NCBI GenBank assembly: GCA_026874595.1
Contig: CM049310.1
Coordinates: forward strand, 4,342,001 to 4,406,000
Direction of reading: 5' to 3'
Origin: Sipunculus nudus
Lineage: Eukaryota; Annelida; Sipuncula; Golfingiida; Sipunculidae
DNA: 64,000 bases
The position numbers and the translations under genes were made by a program. A model generated the notes under the pieces. That model searched no databases. It had not been told where the DNA came from and worked only from the letters and a program-made list of their open reading frames with translations. Shown piece after piece: positions 22,441 to 37,298 of the stretch. The stretch's first letter is position 1. Every line of letters begins with the position of its first letter.

Positions 22441-25400
22441 GTAGGAAATGACATGTGAATAGCTGACCGTAACACTCTCGGAGTCCCTCCCCCTAGCTCT
22501 GCTAATTATATCTGGTGACAGACAGAATGTGTTTAGAGTTTTCATATAAAACAACAACAAAAATTCAGCGTCACATGCACAACAGATACAGAACAGAAGT
22601 CCACTAAGTGTTCGTTATGTTAGCGTCCGTTAAAGCGGTCAGAGCGGTCCTTGCCCCGGTTGTCGCTATGCAAATATATTATTATCAATTTATCATACCC
22701 ACTTGTATCAGCTCTTAAATTATCACAAGAAAAGACCAGCTGTTCTTATCAGCATATGTACCTTTTGAGTTCGGATAAGGCCAGTGACTTAGGGGCCTTT
22801 AAGGTAAATGGAACACATAACTTAACGCTTGGGGTCAAATGTGTGTATATGTTCTCATTTCCGTCAGATGGCTTCCATGTAAGAGAGTAATGCAGCCCAG
22901 TAGCAGTGCCGCGGATGGCACCCTGGTCGAGGCTTGCCGAGCCTAGAAAGACCACCAATTATATACCAGAATGTATATTTCCTTCGATTTCTCCTCTGAA
23001 ATAGCAGAAACAGCAACCCTGGACCCCTTTTTTATTCTATTTTAACGTTGCTGAGTGAAAAGACAGGACCTTGTGCTTCGTCACAGTCCCCAGATTCTGC
23101 ACGGGCGCCATCTTCATCTAATTTAGCTTAGCGGAGAATTGTTAGGTGCTGATGTGAATAGTATGGACTATAATTATGAACACCACAACTCATATGGAAC
23201 CAGAAGAGCACTCAGAGAGCGTAGAAATCCGTCAAGGCAGCTCTTACAGTATTATCAGAAAAGCAGCATTTTATAAATGCATTTTTTTTTATTTGAGAAT
23301 GATGAGTTTCCTTTTATAATGTTCATTACTTAAAGTAAAATAAATAACCAGATGACTTAACTAGTATAATTGACCTATCCACCACAGCCCAAATGCTCCG
23401 CTCTTTTAACTTATTATTATAATGAGACCCCAAAACACTCCTACACAGAAGGTCTTCCATGCCCATGGTAGCGAGAGCTGCTTACAACATAATAATAACG
23501 TCACAAAGGTTGATGACGTATGATATCGTATTGACTGACGTCATCAACTGGTATCGCCTGACCATTGTTTACTATATCGCAGTCATTATGAACTGCCTTG
23601 CAATATTTTGGATTATTTGTCTCAAGGAATTACGTGCCAGGTAAGACATTATTCACTCGGTAGTCGGAGTAATGGCTCCTGCAACCTATACTGCTATAGC
23701 CTAGAACTTTTTATAGTGTCTCCTTCCTGTAAAAATAAAATATCCCGGAAAAAATGCCGATATGGGTACTGGTAGTATTTACAGACTACTCGTGTTTTGT
23801 TTGATAGAGCTCTGTCAAATTATGCAATGACGCTTTACAATGTTTAAGGTCACCTGATTGGTTGCTCATTAGTCCAATGCTTATGATTAATTATTCATTG
23901 AATGAATATGCGATTAAGGTCACTTAGAGTACATGGATAGGTCAATTAAATATTAGCATCTGTTAGTCACTCAGCCTCAAAATGTAATCTTTTTCATAAA
24001 AATGGGATCCCGTGCTCAGGCTTTGTGATGCATATTACGTTTGTGACATCAGAACATTATACAATCCGTACTGTGCGCCTGTACAGAAAAGCATGCCGGT
24101 TTACGTTTACCCTGAATTTGCCCAGAATTGTTACAATTGCGTAAAGATACACGTTTCAATTCCGTTTTAATGACGGCTTAAATATTATATATTTGTAGAC
24201 AGCTATATATATACACGTGTAAGTAACCTTCGCCAACAAGTGCATGTAAATTGCAAAATTCTGAAAGCAAATTCGGTCCCGGACGATCTCTTGCGGGAAC
24301 ATGTTTTGTATACAACGGCGGACACAATCTCAAACGCGCTTCAGTTTGGAATTCACCTGAGCCTATGGCTATGGCATAGGCACCCTAACTAATGACTTTC
24401 AGACAATTCCTTATTATATCCTAAGCCGTTGAATTGATAATATTAGGCCTAGGTTATAATAATTGTCTGTTCTCTCTCGCAATTTACGTATGATTCTCCG
24501 CATCGTTCTGCGGTGAAAATGACAAGTTCCATTGAATCATGCTTAAATATAAACAGTCAACGAGTATGACTATGTAATGAAATTTCTAAAGTGTATAATA
24601 TAAAATAATACATTTTTAAAATTATATTTATTGGTAGAATCGGTTTGTCCGTTATGAAAGGCTCTAATGTATTTTTTTTGTGCAGTAAAAATACAAGTTT
24701 TTAAGACAGAAAAAATGTGTACAGACCGTGGGTTCGAACTTGTGCAGCAAACCATAGCGTATGTCTGATTTATGTACAAAACCCCCGTCCCATTTCGCTT
24801 CAAGATCAACAAACTAGTTTATAGTGCCAATAAACCAGCAAATGACACAAACCCTGGCCTGAGCCACTAGATCCAAAAAGTGACATCAGAATTTAAATCA
24901 TACATTATTTTAACTGTGACGTTTTACAAATCTCCAACTATTATTTCTTCTATTATATCAATGTTCCCGGTCCTGGCGTATACAAATACTCTCTATCTCT
25001 CTAACCGAAACCTTTCAGGGAAACGGCACGTACACGTGAAGTGAAGTCATTGTCCTCTGTGACGTCAAGAATACACCCCAAATAAAGACATGGTCACCTG
25101 CGTAAAAAAAAATATGCTATGGACCCCAATAAAACACTAGAACTTATTCTGGGGTTATTTACGCATGGATTGCCCCCAAAATTTAATCAATTGTTTCTGG
25201 TATCATTGCCAAGCAATCCTGAAAATGTCATTAAACTCCGTTGAGGGCTTTTTGTTTTATCGTGCTAACACATAAACAGATTCACAGATAAACAGACAAA
25301 CATACGCTGCCAAAAACATATCCCCCGCCGCTAGGCTTGGTGGAGGTAAAAAATAATAGAGATTATGCAGTCTAAGATAACGTCATGACAGATACACAAA

Positions 25401-26180
25401 GGATGTTCCTATTCTCACGTGAACCTTACATTTGAATTTTCTAAAAATATCAGGCCCATGAAAACAGTGGCTGATCATTAATTGTTGTCCAGATGATACT
25501 GATTGCATTAGTTGTATGATTTGTTTGCCAGAACACGCGCGACCCATAACTCTGTGAACCTATCAACTGCAAATAAAGAGCCCAGGGACCCAAAGATCAC
25601 CTGTTAATGTTTCCCATTAAGTATATAGTGTTAAAGCTTTTAAATGTATCAAGGTTCATTTCAACTGCAAAACCTGCTGAATATTCTCATAGAATATATA
25701 TAGGAACTTCAGACATATATTTCCTATATGATTGAACAGTTTGTGAATTTAACATGCTCCTCAGAAATAAATTTATGCTTTGTTGACATTTCGTAAATAT
25801 GCGAATAAAAGTTTTGGAGAAATTGTTGGACTGACTCTCATAAAAACTTTATTTTGAAGTTTACATGAATAAAGTATATTTTTTCGGTTGTCATCAATTC
25901 ATTTTTCTATTTATTGTAGGACAATTATTACAGAACAGTTTTGAAATGTAATGTTTATATACATTTTGGCTAATAAATATTAATGTAAAATCTGTAAAAT
26001 TAATGTAAAAGGCTGGGAAAATAATTTTATGAAAGTTTCCATATACCACATAGTACAGAACATTTCATATTTCACAATATATTCACTGTTGTGAGGGCAG
26101 CTGTTGGGGCAATATTAAGGCAAAATTCAAGCAAAATATTTCATACACTCAACAGAGAATCCTAATTAATATCTAAAACA

Positions 26181-27360
26181 GTGGCGATAATTTTTTCTTC
26201 AGGGATCGGAGGATAATTGGGACAACTTATATACCTTTACATATATATACCTTTAAATGTTTGTGTGACATATTTCGATTAAATTCCAATGAACTTTAAT
26301 GTTTTTAAAAAATAAAGTATTTATGTCTACAGTATATAGGTTAATTCTAAACCAGATTTAGATATACGACATTTCATAGAAAACTCAGAAATGGAACTTA
26401 AAGCTTTAATTCTAATAATTAATATATTTCATTTTCAATATTGTTACGGAACCTAATAACAAAACAGATCACGTAGTCGTGACGAGCCTAAATTTTGTTA
26501 TGGAGATAAAAAATCAGATTCTGTAACACTAGGCAGCGTGAAATGTCTAGGGGAATGAATAAAGAAGTCATTGTTTTTTTGTTAACAAATAACTATAATT
26601 TGTTCATAAAACAACCCTAACATTACAATACACTAAATCAATACAATTACACAGTACAACAACAGTATAACAGCAAATCAATACAATCACACAGCATAAT
26701 AAACAAAGTGCACAGTACCTGGATACCACCACTGTCACAGCGACAAGTCCTTTAAATGTATAAGCCGGATGAACAGTTCACACAAATCTTCTCAGAGAAT
26801 AACAGTCCAATGTAATCACAAAATCAATCCACTGTAATCCAAAAGTGAAATCCTGGCTGTGATCCGAAAGGTAAACTGAAGACTATATAAAATCCGTTAC
26901 AAATTTCGAAGAAAAGCTATAACTGCCGCAATTATTGGAAAAGGTCCACTCTTCTGTGTCCGCTGGAATATTCTCTCACCTTTTCTCCCGGCTCTAAAAC
27001 ACAGCCCCTATTTATAACCTTTCATCCGAAAACTCTTGAAAATTTCCTTTCCCGAACAATCGAAAAGAACAATACACGTGCACAGACGTGAACATTCGAG
27101 ACAGGCACGGCAGCAAGCTGTTACACTCCGCGAGAGTTCAACATGTACGGATTAAACCGAGCCCGCAACACCCGGCCAGGCGAGAAAGCCCCAGACTAGC
27201 ATGACCGCTGTTTTTACACGTCAGCCCCACATGTAAGACCGCTGCATACAACAAAAGAGACATCTGTAACAATATTATTATTCTCGGAATAATCGGGGGG
27301 GGGATGATTACATTGACCATCCCACTTGCTGAATAGTTGGGGTGGGGGATATATACCCTG
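26181..27360 (-). mobile_element. GGCGTCAAT-type miniature element, split by a solo LTR
   Basis: Positions 26181-26441 and 27272-27360 together match, in reverse complement, the element at 39965-40390. Shared stretches include 'ggaacttaaagcttt', 'aaaccagatttagatat', the 'atgattacattgaccatccc' part and the 'gggggatatatacc' end. The LTR at 26442-27271 sits between the halves. This makes the miniature element the older insertion. Confidence 0.65.
26442..27271 (-). mobile_element. Solo LTR, minus strand, 4-bp target duplication
   Basis: On the minus strand it runs from TGTTACAGATGTC to 'ggttccgtaaca' (830 bp) and is flanked by ATAT at 26438-26441 and 27272-27275. It shares with the solo LTR at 455 the 'ggttataaataggggctgtg' promoter region, 'attccagcggacac' and the conserved end. 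No internal region is attached. Confidence 0.85.
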
Positions 27361-29418
27361 CCTTGAAGATAAAAAGAGTAAAGAAATTAACAATAAGGTT
27401 AGGCCTAATTTACCAAAGTATCTAGGATGGGCCAATGAACCTACTACAATTAAATCATCATATAATTACAATCCTGCAAACAGATATAATAACTGATGTC
27501 TACATAATCAAAATTTTGTCATGTCTACACATTTTCATCTTTATACTTGAAACTGAAAAACTGATATCAATACATTATAATCCAAGCCTAATAGGCAGCT
27601 TTTTGGTAATATTTAAAATTTTTTCTTTAAATTATTACTCTCTTGAATAGGTCCCACGAATTTTACACATGGGAAGTGAGAAGAGAACTTATCAATTTGA
27701 TTAGACGGCATTAATACAACAATAACAGGATTGAGGAAAAGCCAACGCCCTGGTGACAAGTAAACAATGACCAAAAGTGGATTGAGAACAAAGCATCATC
27801 AGCTACAGGCCATGTACCAGGTATGATGAGGCGGCAAAACCCTTCAAATATCGTTTCCAAGAATTGCCTGTGAGGATTCTGAAGAAATGGGTCATCCAGT
27901 TGCACCCTAAGATGTAGGTGGAGTCACCAATTTTGGTTTGTGGCCTACTTGGCCCATTTTACACATATATGCACAATTTTCCGTGTATCTGTCCAGCCAT
28001 TCCTGAAAAAGCTGCTGGTGTGACAGAACACAGACGTCGCCGCAACATGGCTATAGCTAATAGGTGGGCTAAAATGCTGCTTATAGGTTCGTACACCTAC
28101 TATATATAAACAAAGTTAAAGCAAAAAATGAACCCTATTGGCCTGTGCTCCATTACTTACTGTGTCCAAATAAGGCGAACAAGTGTAGCCATCTGGTGAG
28201 AAAAATGCTAAATATTCTTCAAAACGAAACATATAGTGTTTTTTTTTTTTTTTTAATCTTCCAACTGTGTTCTATATCTAAGCCGGGAGGGGATGGTATC
28301 TTACAATTCCCTTGGTTCGTCGGTCTGCACGTCTGTCTGCTGGAAACGTAAAAAGTATTTTAATGAAATTTTGAAGGTTAGGTTTTTAAAGGGTTAGGGT
28401 CACTCCCAAGGAACAATCCATTATCTTTAAGTAATTTTTATTAAGCTGGATCACCAATATATATATTTTTTATTCAAAGATTGCATTATGACAGAGGACG
28501 ATTCCATTTGACCCCAGCGTCAAGTCTAACATGGGGGTATTAATCAACCATGCCAAGTCCGACACATTCAGCGTGAGACACACAATGACTTGTCTCATTC
28601 TCTCGTGGCAGGGTACAACATTCTCGTGTAATCTATCTTTTTGACAGTCGTGTCAAAAATTTAATAAAATAAGAATAGAGTAAAGATAAGTGTTTCCTAG
28701 TTTACGATGAAATTGTCAATGAAGAAAAAGTAAAACAACTGAAAACGACGGTACTTTAAACTCAATATTTTCAATACATCATCTATAAGGGCTTAAAAGC
28801 AGCTACGAATCTAATAATCTCGGTATATCTACTTATGTCAGTATATTATTATAATGATACTAATAATATTATATTTTGTATATATCGATAAAATGTATGT
28901 GATTGAGCTTGAATAAACTGTATAAAAATTACCACCTGCCTGAAAGGCGTCAGACATTGCATTACCTGCATGATTAGATGATCCATCTTCCAAGTACCTC
29001 ATTAGGCCGAAGTGAATCAGTGATTGGTTTAATATTTCTAAACATTACTAAGTATGCCGGCTTGATACTAAACTTGTATCATCTCTTCATATGAGAAACC
29101 TGGCAAGGGCTGGCCTAGTTAGTGGGCAATAACATCAAAATCATATAGAATAAAGAGGCATGTGCTGCTGTGCACATCAAGTTTGACAAATATAAAATCC
29201 CAAACACTATCCCTGTCAAATTTTGTCTCATCACAGACCAATAGAGCATGTTGTACAGGAAAATTATAAGTCAAACCACATATGTGACACAAGGGAACCC
29301 GGTTTATAACATCAAACTTAACTAAATATAAATAACTCGTTTTCATACTCTACTATTTTCCTGGTTACTATTCAATTCAAAGCGACTTAATCTGTAAATT
29401 GCATAGATGACAGTTACT
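27361..29418. other. Intergenic, no gene seen
   Basis: AT-rich with poly-T runs. A segment at about 28385-28460 ('ttagggtcactcccaaggaacaatcc ... gctggatcaccaat') is an inverted relative of about 20255-20325, so it is a dispersed repeat. The 'ttcccttggttcgtcggtctg' run near 28300 may belong to it. No coding region can be supported. Confidence 0.45.
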
Positions 29419-30330
29419 TTAATGCATACCTGTCCAGGTTATATATACGTCATATAAGGTGGATAACATCTCAGACCAAAGCCATATATAGAGAGGTAAA
29501 TCGCTCACAATACAGCTTAGGATGCGTGCCAATAATATGTGCATTGACATTTTGTCACTGTTACATATTCTCCCAAAGATCAGTAATTTAAAGCGGTCTT
29601 TAAATTCCTGTAACCTTGGGTTACCCACTTAACCCAACGCAAATCTGAGCGGACCCCGGCATGCAAGAGCCATGACGTTTTAACACAATACCTGCACGTG
29701 CATGCACTCTGGAGAGAGATTTCATGCATGCTGAGATTGGCACCGCCGAAGTTCTGTTCCATATAAGACTTGGCAGAACCACTGTCTTATATAATCTGGT
29801 TTCTGTTAGGGGATTCAATCCATATGAGCGTACTCCTGATCAAGCTAAAGACAAGAAAGTCCCCTTGCCTGTTCTACATGACTGAGGTGCGGTCAGTGGA
29901 CGACATATACTTGCAAGTAATATCCCCAGGTGTTTGTGATTTCGGGTTTTGTTTGATAGGCCTACTGTTGTGACCTAGTTTCCATCTGCGATTTAATTTC
30001 CTAATATTAAATATTCTCTCCGTTTCCCCAAATGTTATTATTACCGTTTAATCAGCATTACACTTAAATCTCTAGTTTCGGCAATATTCAAAATACATCT
30101 CTTGCAAGTCTTTTGGAGTAAGTGCCAGGAGAGCTATGTCGTCCGCTTGCGGGGGACAGCCGGTATAATAAAACATATTTTACCCCTAGGCCTTCATTCT
30201 AAAGTTTTCCAGATACATCATGTAAAGCAGGGGACACAGAACACCACCTTGTCAAACCGACTGACAGATAGATATCGGCCTGCTCTTTCATCAGGTATAA
30301 AACTTGCCTTGTCATCTTTTTAAAGGCGTT
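29419..30330 (-). pseudogene. LINE reverse transcriptase fragment, decayed
   Basis: Reading right to left on the minus strand, short pieces in different frames match the C-terminal half of a non-LTR retrotransposon RT. They are a 'QGGVL'-type motif with 'LLYMMYLENFR' (about 30250-30200), 'TYSKRLARDVF' after the expected position of the catalytic ADD box (about 30110), 'ETRLYKTVVLPSL' (about 29800) and the post-RT segment 'KLLIFGRIC' (about 29585). The many frame changes mean it is long dead. CR1/Jockey-like by appearance; the clade is not certain. Confidence 0.7.
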
Positions 30331-33300
30331 CCTTAAAATTCTAACAAGGATCATACTGCTTAATACTGTCCTAGTCTAAGTCTAGATTATGACTTGTGTT
30401 TTATAACAAGCAATTTGATGCGTTTAGGGCCCCCACTCCTTTCTAAAAAGCAAATTGGATTGGATCAGGAAATGGCGTTCCCTTCCGGGTAAAGTGCTCG
30501 TTCATGCGAGCTAACAATAGATTTTCCAGTATTTCATACTCGCATGCATGGTAGGATAGATGTTAATTACCAATGAAGTATCAGGATTAGTACGGCCTTT
30601 TCTTTTTTCTTTAATTAAAGTTACTATCAAGCCCAGCTATATTCCACCTGGGACTGATTCGGACTCTGCAGATGTATATTAGTTGAAAATGCATTAGCTG
30701 CTGGACTATAAGATCACCGCCATATTTAATTTAGTAAAATAAGAATATTGTAAAGATAATATTTACTTGTGACATTACACCTTAATCATTCAAACGTTCA
30801 TATACTTCACTGTATGGTCATATATGTATTATGCATATATGGTCTATGCATATACTGTATAGAAGTCATATATTTTTACCAACAAATTTATCCTATTAGG
30901 GCATTTTATTTAAGGAAAAAGTATTTTTCTGGCTTAGCATACCCACGGATTCCCGAAAAAGCTTAGCCAATCACCACAGGAGAGCCCGTGTAATTGAAGT
31001 ATGAAACTGCGTGTACACATATTAACCGGCTTTGGTTTAAAACTCCCGACTTGATAATCCAGTGAATCATGCAAAATTTTACTTTGTGAAATATAATGTA
31101 GACACCAGTTCTGAATACGCCTTAAATGTTCTACTTCTCATAATACTTATGTCCTTGTTTTCAACTGGTTTATTAAAATTTTGTTAGTACATATCCATAT
31201 TTTATTATTTTTGTCCATCATATATCTCTTATTGACAGACTCAATAGTAATATATGTTTGAAGAAGTTTCAATAAACACTCAGAAAAGACTAATTTAATA
31301 AGCCTGTGATATATACTGTCCATATTTATCCAGATTTTAAATAGTATACAAACAACAGACTATTTAACTCGCGTGAATTTACCAATAAGATCATATTTTG
31401 TATATATGACATAAATATATAGAAATAGTTTGTCAGGCACGACTGTAGACGCGTGGCGAGAGGACAGACAACAAGCAGCGAAGTCGTAACATCAACACAT
31501 CTGGCTGATGGCGGGATTAGATGAAGATAGCCCATTCATTACGTCACAGATCGCATTTATTACGTAACAATACAAAGATGAACAGGTCCAATCTGTCATG
31601 CGAAAACATGATGGCATAACGTAAAGGCGTGTAAATACAAAATTGCGGTGATCATTACTTAATCCCCTATACATTACCAGTGAAAGTAACATTTAACTTA
31701 AACAGCAAATACTAGAATATCTGTTATAACGAAGCCTTGTTGATCTAGCGGCATTCATCGACCACGCGGGTACATCTGTCGATTTGTACCCGCATACACC
31801 ACAAGGTGTGAGCCATAGACAATGAAGACGCAGTGAGGCAAACATTAAACTATATGCATAAAGTAATTCTCATAACTAAATACACCGACAAGCCATAGCA
31901 TATTCATCATTGTACATTCCAAATATTGTGTATACTGCATTGCAAAGAAATTGTCCCTGCTGAATATTTAAAATCAATAATTATTGTTTATACTTAGCCA
32001 ATCATCAAACTGATCCAGTCTCACATAGAAGTTCAGTTTTACTTCTTTTTTTTCATCGTGTCACCATTTCAATGGTTATAATACTTGAGTTTATAATTAT
32101 ATTTGCTGTTTCATATTTCATACTATTTTGTTGTCTCCGAAGATCCCGTGGTAAATTTGGTAATATTCTAAACATGCTATTCCGTATTGAGAGAAAGAAA
32201 CAAATAAACATACAAACTAAATAATACTATGTGATATTAAATTTTGTTATTATTTTTTTTGTATTAAATATTGTATTATTCCTTTTATATTGAATATCAT
32301 TTATTTTGTCACATTTTATTATGCATTTGAATGAAGGCTCTGTACTTTTATCAAATTATTTATTTACGAAACTATCAATCTGTATATACCTTGGTGTGGC
32401 GCCTGTAAATACGTAAATATTTTTCTAAAGCATGGAAAATGTAACTACTCAGAATCTCTTAAATAAGGAATTAATTTAAAGTTGTTATATAAGCAAACAT
32501 TCAACAGACTGGATCACAAACAACAACATTCGTACGAATTTAATCTAATTGGCGGTAAAGTGGCTCACTTGGCAGCAGACGATTAAATTGAAATAACGAA
32601 GGGTGGGCATAGTGTACACTTCTGCTCTGTATCATTTGCATAGGGATGGTCAAACGGGAACCGAGTGCAAAATTAATTTACTGGTATACATGTAACTTCG
32701 ACCTCGTCAAGAGAATTCAGGCTCACCGCTGAGTCTAAATAGGTTTTCTCACTTTTTCCGTTTGTGTTACGCCATGTACATAAAAGACTAGTGATGACAC
32801 GGCAGACTCAACGCCCCGTAGGCGAATTCACCTGGCGGGCGTCTTTTCCAATCATTACGGTACAAGCGTCCGCGCATGAGCACATCTGCCGCCCGCGCGC
32901 GCCAGCTATTGTCGTCTGCGCTTGTATGTTTATCCAATAAGTAAGTAATTCTCTTGCGCAACTGGCAGTAATGAAAAGTTGTCCAGGACTAATTGTAGGG
33001 TTTGCTGTCTTTATTTCTCCTCTTGGTCTCCTGATTGGTACTTATCACTTCCGTTGTATTCCTGTCTGTTTTGTTGACCCATCTGTGAACATATCTATTA
33101 TTATAACGCAATACCGAAATGTTTCTATTAGTTCTTTGATTAACAATTTAGTTTGCACTATTACTCACAGAACAATCATTGTCATAGAGTCCAATAATTA
33201 TGTCACATAAATAAATAAATGCATTCAGACAATATCGCACTTTATGTTCAACTTTGTTTAACTGTACAGATCATTCATACTTGGAATTTTACATTTACTT

Positions 33301-35047
33301 TTAGCATCATTAATTCTTTAGTGTCTTTGCGGTAAGATAAAAATCATAGAAATCATCACGTCGATTATTTTTCTTCGTCCTTTTTTCAGAACAATGTTTA
33401 TTATTCACATATACACTTTTACAGGTTTTTAAGATAACCAAGGCAACTCAGATTATTTTTGTTATTTTCTGTTAATTGTACAAACATATTTTTCTGTCTT
33501 TACGTACGGCCCTAATAATGCAGTGAAAGCAAAAAAAAAAATGATGATATAACGACTAACATCTGTACACAAAGACATCAGTGTAATATTAAAAAAAGTA
33601 GTCCCTAGTGACAATATAAACAGATTTTGGCGAAACATGATGAGAGAGAGAGAGAGAGAGAAAGAGGGAGATATATGATTTTTTTACGCATAAAGATTGC
33701 TTTTGAACTTCAAAAACGGGAAATTGGTCCACTGAAAAAAGGAGGATTGTCTTACGTGCATGCTTGACGTACGAAATATAATCCGTCCCACCAAGGGGCG
33801 CACATCGTGTTTTTTTTTGGCTATATTTATTTACAAGGACAAATTATTTTAGAATGTTAAATGTCAGTGACTAATCCGGCAATTATTTATAAGGAAACCA
33901 CCACCATATCTTCCAAAGAATTTGAGTGAAATGATTGTTTAAATATCTGAGAAAACAGTATCATTTTGTCACGACATATTGACTGAAGAGACAGGTTCAA
34001 GGACAATTTTTGATAGACGTTAATCGGATGATGACAGTACGGGGTACTATAAATATGATAAAATACGTCAGCTATATTCCAATGACCCAAATAACAAAAG
34101 AACAAGCATCAATATATGTCAAGACACAGCTTTTCTACACATATATCTTTAAGAATCAATTTGTACTGATGACAAATACAGATGGCAGATTACGATATTT
34201 ATATAAACATAAGGAGTTTCACATAAACACGCAATAACGTGCATTTTGTGGGGTTTACAACTTGGTTGAATAATTCATACTACCCGCAAAGTAGATACTC
34301 CACCAGTATCAACAAATAGTGGTCACTCAGAGGTGAAGAGCAAGCATTCTATTGTCTTCCATCGATCACCCAACTGACATGTTTTGATGAGCGCTAAGCC
34401 TGCATACCAGGAACTCAAACGCGACGTATCCCAGGTACGCGGTGCCAAGGCGACGCACGAGGAAAAATCAAAATGATGACGTAACAACGATGGGAAGGTT
34501 TACCGACAACCCCGTTATAGGAATCCCTCGCGGAAGTTGAGTAACTATTCCTCACAATGTACCAGTGAAGCTCCTGGGATAAAAATAAATAAATCGATTA
34601 AACTTGGCAAAGGTGTCAACAGACTGTAAAGGTCTTTGTCACTTCCCAGACCGTTACGTGGGTATAGTGTCTGTCTAAGTTATTGCTGTTAAGCAGTTTA
34701 TTCTGTACTCTAGGCTAATGTCAGAATTCAGAAGAGTCGGCTGTTGTGGTTATATTTCTAATCTTATCAAAAGGAAAGGAAACAACACAATATTTAACAT
34801 TTCTTATCTCAGTGTCTGTGAGTCATTTTACAATAATTAACAAATCATATTGTGTTTTTCACTTATACTTACAGTTTTAGGAGAAAAGTTACCATCTCAT
34901 CAAAATTACCAATGCCCTCCTTTGGCACCGTTTAGGTTCTTTATAAAACTGCAGAAGGGGAAAACCTTTCTGTATGCTATTTTAAATTTAGCTCTTGTTT
35001 TTTTTTCTGGGAAAAAATGACAACACTATAGTAAAAAGGCATCATGA
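30331..35047. other. Intergenic, no gene seen
   Basis: AT-rich throughout, with a (GA)n tract at about 33642-33662, a CpG-rich patch at about 32800-32930 with no attached exon, and a stem-loop at 31735-31806 noted among the findings. Short ORFs have no recognisable domains. Confidence 0.45.
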
Positions 35048-35465
35048 CCATACACAGGGACGTCAATACAGGGGGGATGGGGGTATATACCCCCCCCCCC
35101 CCCCCACACACTTTTTTTTTACAAGAGGAACAATGTACTCATCCCCTGCTATTCGGAGAGTAAGATAAAATCATGAGAATGGTCAACTTTCGTTACATTT
35201 CAGTCTTTCTGCTTGATGGATCAGCATTGAAAGTTGAGTTATAAAATATTTTGAATGACCTCATCCATGTTTTACATTGTGCACATAAGTTTAACAATTA
35301 AGGGTATGTTACCAAACCAGCCAATGCAAACAAGTCCCTGCAGTTTGCTGCGACCAAGAGGGTTAAAAATATGTAATGTGAGTCTGGGGTGACATTAACA
35401 TATACTGAAATTTTTATTTAATAAAAATCTTATACTTGGTTTAATAATTAAAAGAGATTAAGATT

Positions 35466-35535
<70 letters not shown>

Positions 35536-35650
35536 CAATGTGCTATTTCAATATCCGTATGGTTTTATTAAAAAAGGTTTCCCAAACCTTCGCCTTTAAG
35601 TCAACCCCCCCCCCCCCACTCTTGAGCATAAATTGACGCCACTGACCATA
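35048..35650 (+). mobile_element. GGCGTCAAT-type miniature inverted-repeat element
   Basis: It opens 'acgtcaatacaggggggatggg' and closes 'cataaattgacgccactga', which are inverted relatives. Runs of C lie just inside both ends. The interior carries a (CA)n(TA)n microsatellite at 35466-35530. Related copies lie at 26181-27360, 39965-40390 and partly at 46340-46470. Confidence 0.6.
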
Positions 35651-37298
35651 CAAATATCCTTAGAAATAGCACTTACAAATACACATACATATAACTTGTC
35701 ATAAGGGAACTGGGGAAGTTATATTAATAGAGTGTATCCACTTGTCTAAAGAACCTTTAAACACGGTGTATAAACATATTAATACTTATGTTACGTTCTA
35801 CACATATCCCTAATCTAAAGATTAACAACTTCGTATATTTAACTAAAATCCCCCGACCTCTCACAAGCTGGTCCAGGCAAGAACATAACAGTACCTGTGA
35901 GGGTCCTTAGTACGGAAATGCAAACAGCGCATGCGGTTAAGACCGAACAAAAACAAAATGGGCAAAACCATCAACCGCCATATGTTACAATTCACATGGG
36001 GCGTTCGACGTGGTGAACCAGTCAACTCGCTCTCGCTCTCCGCCGCCTCGCTTCACTAAGCACCCAATTCAACTACCAGTAAATTGAGACGGCACGCTTT
36101 GTAGCGGCTACCTTACAATACCTGTAATTAGCACTCAGGTGTAAGAAGTCAAGTCATTGGCGCAACGGGTTGTGATTACGGATGGGGCATTGAACATGGA
36201 TCTTACCAATGGTGTGGAAAAGGATCCAGTGAGGAGATCACTTGTTTTGTATAGGGATCAAAGGAGAACTAACCACCTAAATCTTGCGCCATCGGCTGAT
36301 CACAGGTGGGCGGGCGGTGACTTAAGATGGTCATCTTCTGCCGTAAAAAGAACTTGACCGCATCACTTCTCGGCGATAAAAACATCAAGCCCCAATTAAT
36401 AGATTTTACTCTTCTGTCATGCCGCCTATTGAAGACATCCGTTTTATCGCGTGGGTAGCTTGGTTCGCTTTCGTCTTTAACTGTATCTCCATGACTGAAG
36501 GGCATTGATTGCCTTAGCCAAAAAGAATGGACTCCTCAATTGCTTTTTTAAGTGACTGGCGCAAAGTGGAGTCCACAGATTGCCCCTGCAGTTAACTATG
36601 ATTATTACATTCCATACACAACTGTGCGATTTAACATATTTCCATTGTTCAATTTTTCAGTGCTTTTATGCGTATTGAATATTTGACCATTGAAAAACCC
36701 TAATGTTCTATTCTCAGCACTATTTTTCATCCAGGAAGTGAATATATGTACATAAAAATACACAGATGTGTTGTATTATACATGACTGCCGCCAAGTTCA
36801 AAATGTCTACCGGGCTGTTCATGCTTCAATTCTCTATGGACAAATAAATCATTCATTGATGTACATAGGTGATTCATGATTTCCAGAATGGTTATTTTTA
36901 TTACAGGCCTTTCGCTATACAGCATTGGTATGTTGCAACCATAGGAATTATTTTTTATTCCATTTCCTTTCGAAGAGTTACAGATCGTTTCGTACTATAA
37001 TCCCAATTAACTCTTTGATGGGCCGGTGTCGCAAACAGACCTAACAATCTGTTGCGTCGTCGTCGGTGGCTATGATTGCCTTAGTTAAAGTTGAGCTCTC
37101 ACTGCCATGATTTTTTAGATATAAAACTCACTACCATCAGATTTTAGCCATCAAAATCTAACTGCCATATAATTTTAACAATCAAACTCTTTTCGTGATC
37201 CGTGGTATATATTAGTATTGTAAACTATATAAATTCTGTAACTGATAACGAAAACCAACATACATTCGTGTTTTGATTTCCTGCATAAACTATACACT
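35651..37298. other. Intergenic, no gene seen
   Basis: It contains a 66-codon open frame at 36157-36357 of unknown meaning and CpG-richer DNA around 36000-36400. No splice-supported or family-level evidence for a gene was found. Confidence 0.4.

Larger units (their letters stand above)
20978..26180. other. Gene-poor intergenic region with repeats
   Basis: No supportable gene. It contains the ATT and TA microsatellites and the dispersed repeat listed separately, TTATTATT-type low-complexity DNA to about 21720, and AT-rich unique sequence. Short ORFs here lack protein-like composition or splice support. Confidence 0.5.

Noticed and set aside
24720-24745. tRNA-like GGTTCGAA box
   Set aside because: No A box at the right distance and no cloverleaf can be drawn.
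36157-36357. 66-codon open frame as an exon
   Set aside because: No splice sites in phase, no family similarity, and the opposite strand is equally open.
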